Source: Chara braunii
Lineage: Eukaryota; Streptophyta; Charophyceae; Charales; Characeae
Assembly (NCBI GenBank): GCA_003427395.1
Contig: BFEA01000454.1
Span: forward strand, 672,179 to 694,207
DNA: 22,029 nucleotides
Direction of reading: 5' to 3'
The position numbers and the translations under genes are program-made. This document shows, in pieces, positions 19,345-22,029 of the stretch. How positions within the stretch are numbered: the stretch's first letter is position 1; each line of letters begins with the position of its first letter. The notes below the pieces were generated by a model, which did no database searches, was not told the DNA's origin, and worked only from the letters and a program-made list of their open reading frames with translations.

Positions 19345-19545
19345 CAAACCCCCCCTAGGTTCTGAGAAAATTTTCCAAAGTATCTGGAGAATATCCCTAG
19401 AGGAAACCTTTTCTCTAACTTTAACCCATTGAACTGTGATTATCATTTGTACATGTTGTTTGATTGATTCTGTAAATTCAGGACCATCCAACCTTGCTCC
19501 TTCCATATCAAAAGTACAACAACGATGCCAAAGGGCTCTCCGGCT
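19345..19545 (-). pseudogene. Possible LINE ORF2 C-terminal remnant
   Basis: The minus-strand translation contains RRALWHRCCTFDMEGARLDG and then PEFTESIKQHVQ. This loosely parallels copy B (RRAVLWALWWQRC, then PEITEHIQQQIHFEL). The similarity is by eye, with a gap at LWALW, and the N-terminal Gly-rich part of the same frame is translated simple sequence. Confidence 0.35.
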
Positions 19546-19565
19546 CACCTCTTCCTGCTGTCCCC

Positions 19566-19702
19566 GCTCCTCGACCGCTTCAGGTACACTGGAATCCTCC
19601 TTGCCACCTTCGCCTCCGCTCGATTCCCCACCCCTAACACCATCTCCACCTCCTCCGCTTCCTCCACCTTCTCCACCCGATATCCTCCGCCCCCCCCCCC
19701 CC
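19566..19702. repeat. Pyrimidine-rich low-complexity tract ending in C13
   Basis: Imperfect TCC/ACC triplets on the plus strand followed by a run of 13 C (19690-19702). Gly-rich and Pro/Ser-rich frames across it are artefacts of composition. Confidence 0.75.
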
Positions 19703-19973
19703 TGAATATTTGACAGCACCTACTGCAACGTGCCTAGGATTACAATGCCACCCGCAACGCCTTCAGGAAGACAACAGCTTATTACGCAATGGGGGGAAAA
19801 GGAAGGACCTGAAAGTACAAAGGGGGGCAGGAGATCGTGGGGAAGGGACCATGTTGGCATACAGGAGAGATAAAGAAGTCCGCACAGACAGAAAGATTCA
19901 TATGGTACTCCGGACTACTACACAGCAACGACTTCAGTGTGGCACTGCACCTTCGGAAAGTGCCTCTGCCCGG

Positions 19974-20190
19974 CAGCGGGGGCGAGGAAGGGGATACAAC
20001 AGAATGTAACACATGNACTACAACTAGGGAACTGGTTCTAACCCTACAGCGGGTGCGACGAAGGGGATAAACAGAGTCTAACAGAAGGAGTACTGTTGAG
20101 GAACTGGCTATGCTCCTACAGTGCGTGCGAGGAAGGGGATAAAATGCAGTGTTACGTTGGATGTGTTGAAGGGGGCCAAAGGAGGCTAAT
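19974..20190. repeat. Three imperfect tandem units of about 72 bp
   Basis: Units start at 19974, 20047 and 20119 (periods 73 and 72). Each begins with CAG(C/T)G(G/C)G(G/T)GCGA(G/C)GAAGGGGATA, then a TAAC or TTAC block; the first two end in GGAACTGG. One N lies at 20016. Confidence 0.65.
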
Positions 20191-20384
20191 GTAAATGGCG
20201 GTGGGGTACACTGGTCCTCCAGCAGCATGGAGGGCAACTGCTGTGTACTTTACTGCCAAAAACGGATGGTGTTTTCTCTAGTAGACATGTGGCATGAGGA
20301 GTTTCTGCTAGTATGCTGTCTTCATCACAATTTTGCCCGGGTAATCAATAATGACAGCCCAGGCTGATGTATGGTGGGATGCTG

Positions 20385-20507
20385 GACTGCTCAGTCAATC
20401 CTCTGGTCTCCAGAGTAATCGAGGCTGGCAGGACTCTAACGTAACCCTTTCTCTAACACAATTCAATTTCAATCTGTATTTGGGACGTTGGACCCGTTTT
20501 CCAGCAG
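20385..20507 (+). mobile_element. LINE 3'-UTR-related block without poly(A)
   Basis: TGCTCAGTCAATCC, AGTAATC, GCTGGCAGGA and GACGTTGGACCCGTTTTCCA line up in order with the reverse fragment at 11353-11235. The last module also matches 18309 and 18404 in copy B. The terminal hairpin and A tail are missing, so it is a fragment or a related non-autonomous repeat. Confidence 0.55.
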
Positions 20508-20670
20508 GTGTTTGTAGCGGACCCACCAGGTGTGGTGCTCCGCTGGTGACAGAGATGGAGATGGAGGAAGAAGGGGGGAGCGAGATGGCACAACGCAGCT
20601 CCCCACGCAAGACTCCAACGCACGTACTCCAAAANGTGCAAGTGAAGAATGAGGCTGAAAACAGACAACT

Positions 20671-20814
20671 GCTGGGGTATACCCCAGCGGACTGACGGGA
20701 CTGGACTGGACTGGCTGGTACCGACAGGTACCAGCCTGGACTTGATTGGACTGGACTGCCCCCNAATAAAACACAGGCCTGTGAGAACAGGCCAAGGGGC
20801 TGGTCTCACAGGCC
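20671..20814. repeat. Cluster of three strong inverted repeats
   Basis: An 18-bp perfect palindrome GCTGGGGTATACCCCAGC at 20671-20688. A 10-bp stem with 4-nt loop: GGCTGGTACC (20713-20722) and GGTACCAGCC (20727-20736). An 11-bp stem: GGCCTGTGAGA (20776-20786) and TCTCACAGGCC (20804-20814). GGACT repeats lie between them. No gene is seen from 20815 to 21030. Confidence 0.7.
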
Positions 20815-21030
20815 AACCAACCAGAGGTCCGCTACACGATCCTCGGCCTGTGATGGATCGCCTAGATACAAACATGCTTCCGTCAAGAAGCGGAACTCTA
20901 CCAAAGAAAAAGAAAAAACTGAGTAGTCTAGGATGCGGAGCAAGCTCCATGTTGAGTCCATGTGATGCAACCTAGGCTAGAAAATGTCACAAAACAGCAA
21001 TGTCACAGCTAACAGCCTAGGTAAAAGCAG

Positions 21031-21249
21031 AAGCAACTAACTAGCATACATGTACTAGGAAAGCAAAAGCAACTAACTAGCATACATGTCCTAGGAAAGC
21101 AGGAAGTAGTGACAACTAGATCCTAGAATGTTGGAGGCACTATCCTCAGTCTGGTAACAACTGACTAGTGTATAAGTCCTAAGAACAACAAAAGCAGAAC
21201 AACTAAATCTTAGAAATGTCAGAGGCAGTAGCCTCAGTCTGAGAGCAAC
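21031..21249. repeat. 36-bp and 87-bp direct repeats
   Basis: A 35-base unit beginning AAGCAACTAACTAGCATAC occurs at 21031-21065 and 21067-21101 with one difference (period 36). A looser pair follows at 21112-21161 and 21199-21249 (period 87), sharing ACAACTA, GAGGCA and CCTCAGTCTG. Confidence 0.7.
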
Positions 21250-21261
21250 AAGCAACAACAA

Positions 21262-22028
21262 GTCAACCATAGGTCACAGGAGGGGTGTGTCGCAAACCAA
21301 AGGGTGGGATGGTCTCTGAGGGTGGCGAATGCAACCTAGGGGTCCAAAACTCCTAAGGGCATCCACACATAGATAACAGGGAGACACATGTCATCAGGCT
21401 CAATGACTGTAGGGAACTGGGAGCGAACAGAACCAATGACCCTAACAGATAGACCATCAGAGCGGGTAANGCTCGACTAAGGGGTGACCGCTATGGAGGG
21501 TCGACCATGCAAGGGAACAAGGGAGCCTGGTATACTGGGTGCACCTAGATGAAGCATGCGGGGCTGCCTAACTAGGACGTGAGGGCCGGCAGAGGGTAGG
21601 GGTGATGGGTAAGGGAATCATGCAGATGACTCCTAAGGCGGGGAAGTCGGAGCTAGATCCGTAAGATGGGAAGCCAGGGCAATGCTACGATCCCGATGCC
21701 TATGCGTATACCAAGGGAGAGCCCAACTCAGAGGAACCCGGCTAAAGGGAGACCATCATGCGACACAAGCAGGGTACTGTATGGGGTAAAGTGGTAAGGG
21801 GGTGATGACGTCTGAAGTAGGCAGAGCTGATCGTGACGAAGTCCATGAAGCTGCCGATGACGTCCGCGATGAGAAGTCCGGAATGCCGTCGAGGAAGAGC
21901 CGCAACGTCGACGAGCTGAAGTAGCAAAATTGGAGTGGATGGAGTACTGAGAAGTCAAAGACGTGGGAAGGTAAGTCAGAGTCAGTCGTCGTATCGAGCA
22001 GGACAATGACGAGTGCACTGTGGACGCT
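21262..22028 (-). pseudogene. Possible degenerate coding region, unrecognised, runs off right edge
   Basis: One minus-strand frame of about 255 codons contains only five stops (21756 TGA, 21633 TAG, 21618 TGA, 21477 TAG, 21336 TAG) before closing near 21262, fewer than random sequence would give. The stretch includes LSVRVIGSVRSQFP and VIYVWMPLGVLDP. I recognise no family. The stops are only TAG and TGA, as in the neighbouring elements, so it may be another decayed retroelement. Confidence 0.3.
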
Positions 22029-22029
22029 C

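Noticed and set aside
21031-21249. CRISPR-like array
   Set aside because: Only two units of each type, no regular unique spacers, in eukaryotic retroelement surroundings.

Overview
The window looks like eukaryotic, repeat-rich nuclear DNA. I find no intact host gene. Almost everything recognisable is retrotransposon. The lineage cannot be fixed from sequence alone. A plant-type initiator-Met tRNA primer site, a Ty3/gypsy element with very long LTRs, and an L1-like LINE with a C-terminal zf-RVT zinc finger suit the green lineage (perhaps a large-genome streptophyte alga) better than an animal. This is a low-confidence guess. Single N calls mark it as draft assembly.

Layout. (1) 1-9867, minus strand: a decayed Ty3/gypsy LTR retrotransposon that runs off the left edge. 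Reading leftwards it has a 5' LTR (9867-7558) with 13-bp perfect TG...CA terminal inverted repeats, a tRNA-iMet-type primer binding site (7544-7533), then gag, a CCHC knuckle, aspartic protease, RT and RNase H in one frame. After a frame change come a PHD-like C4HC3 zinc finger and the integrase, and finally an unrecognised sense-strand 3' ORF with an acidic tail. The 3' LTR lies outside the window. (2) 9868-about 11160, plus strand: the C-terminal part and 3' UTR of a LINE (copy A), apparently split by the gypsy insertion. (3) About 11157-11395, minus strand: a LINE 3'-UTR fragment, tail-to-tail with copy A. (4) 12533-18543, plus strand: a nearly complete LINE (copy B) with ORF1, ORF2 (endonuclease, RT, zf-RVT), a 3' hairpin and an A31 tail, flanked by a 13-bp direct repeat that fits a target-site duplication. 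(5) 18557-22029: older repeat debris. This holds a second copy of the sequence flanking copy B, a possible minus-strand LINE fragment, a 72-bp tandem repeat, another LINE 3'-UTR block, three strong hairpins, 36-bp and 87-bp tandem repeats, and a weak degenerate minus-strand reading frame at the right end.

The unifying observation is how the elements decayed. Both the gypsy gag-pol and LINE ORF2 stay in a single frame for over 4 kb while carrying many in-frame stops and G-to-A-type missense changes at conserved residues, with almost no frameshifts. This suggests cytosine deamination (5mC decay or a RIP-like process) rather than ordinary mixed decay. The most novel-looking biology is in the gypsy element: a PHD-like finger between RNase H and integrase, and an extra 3' ORF with a possible intron.
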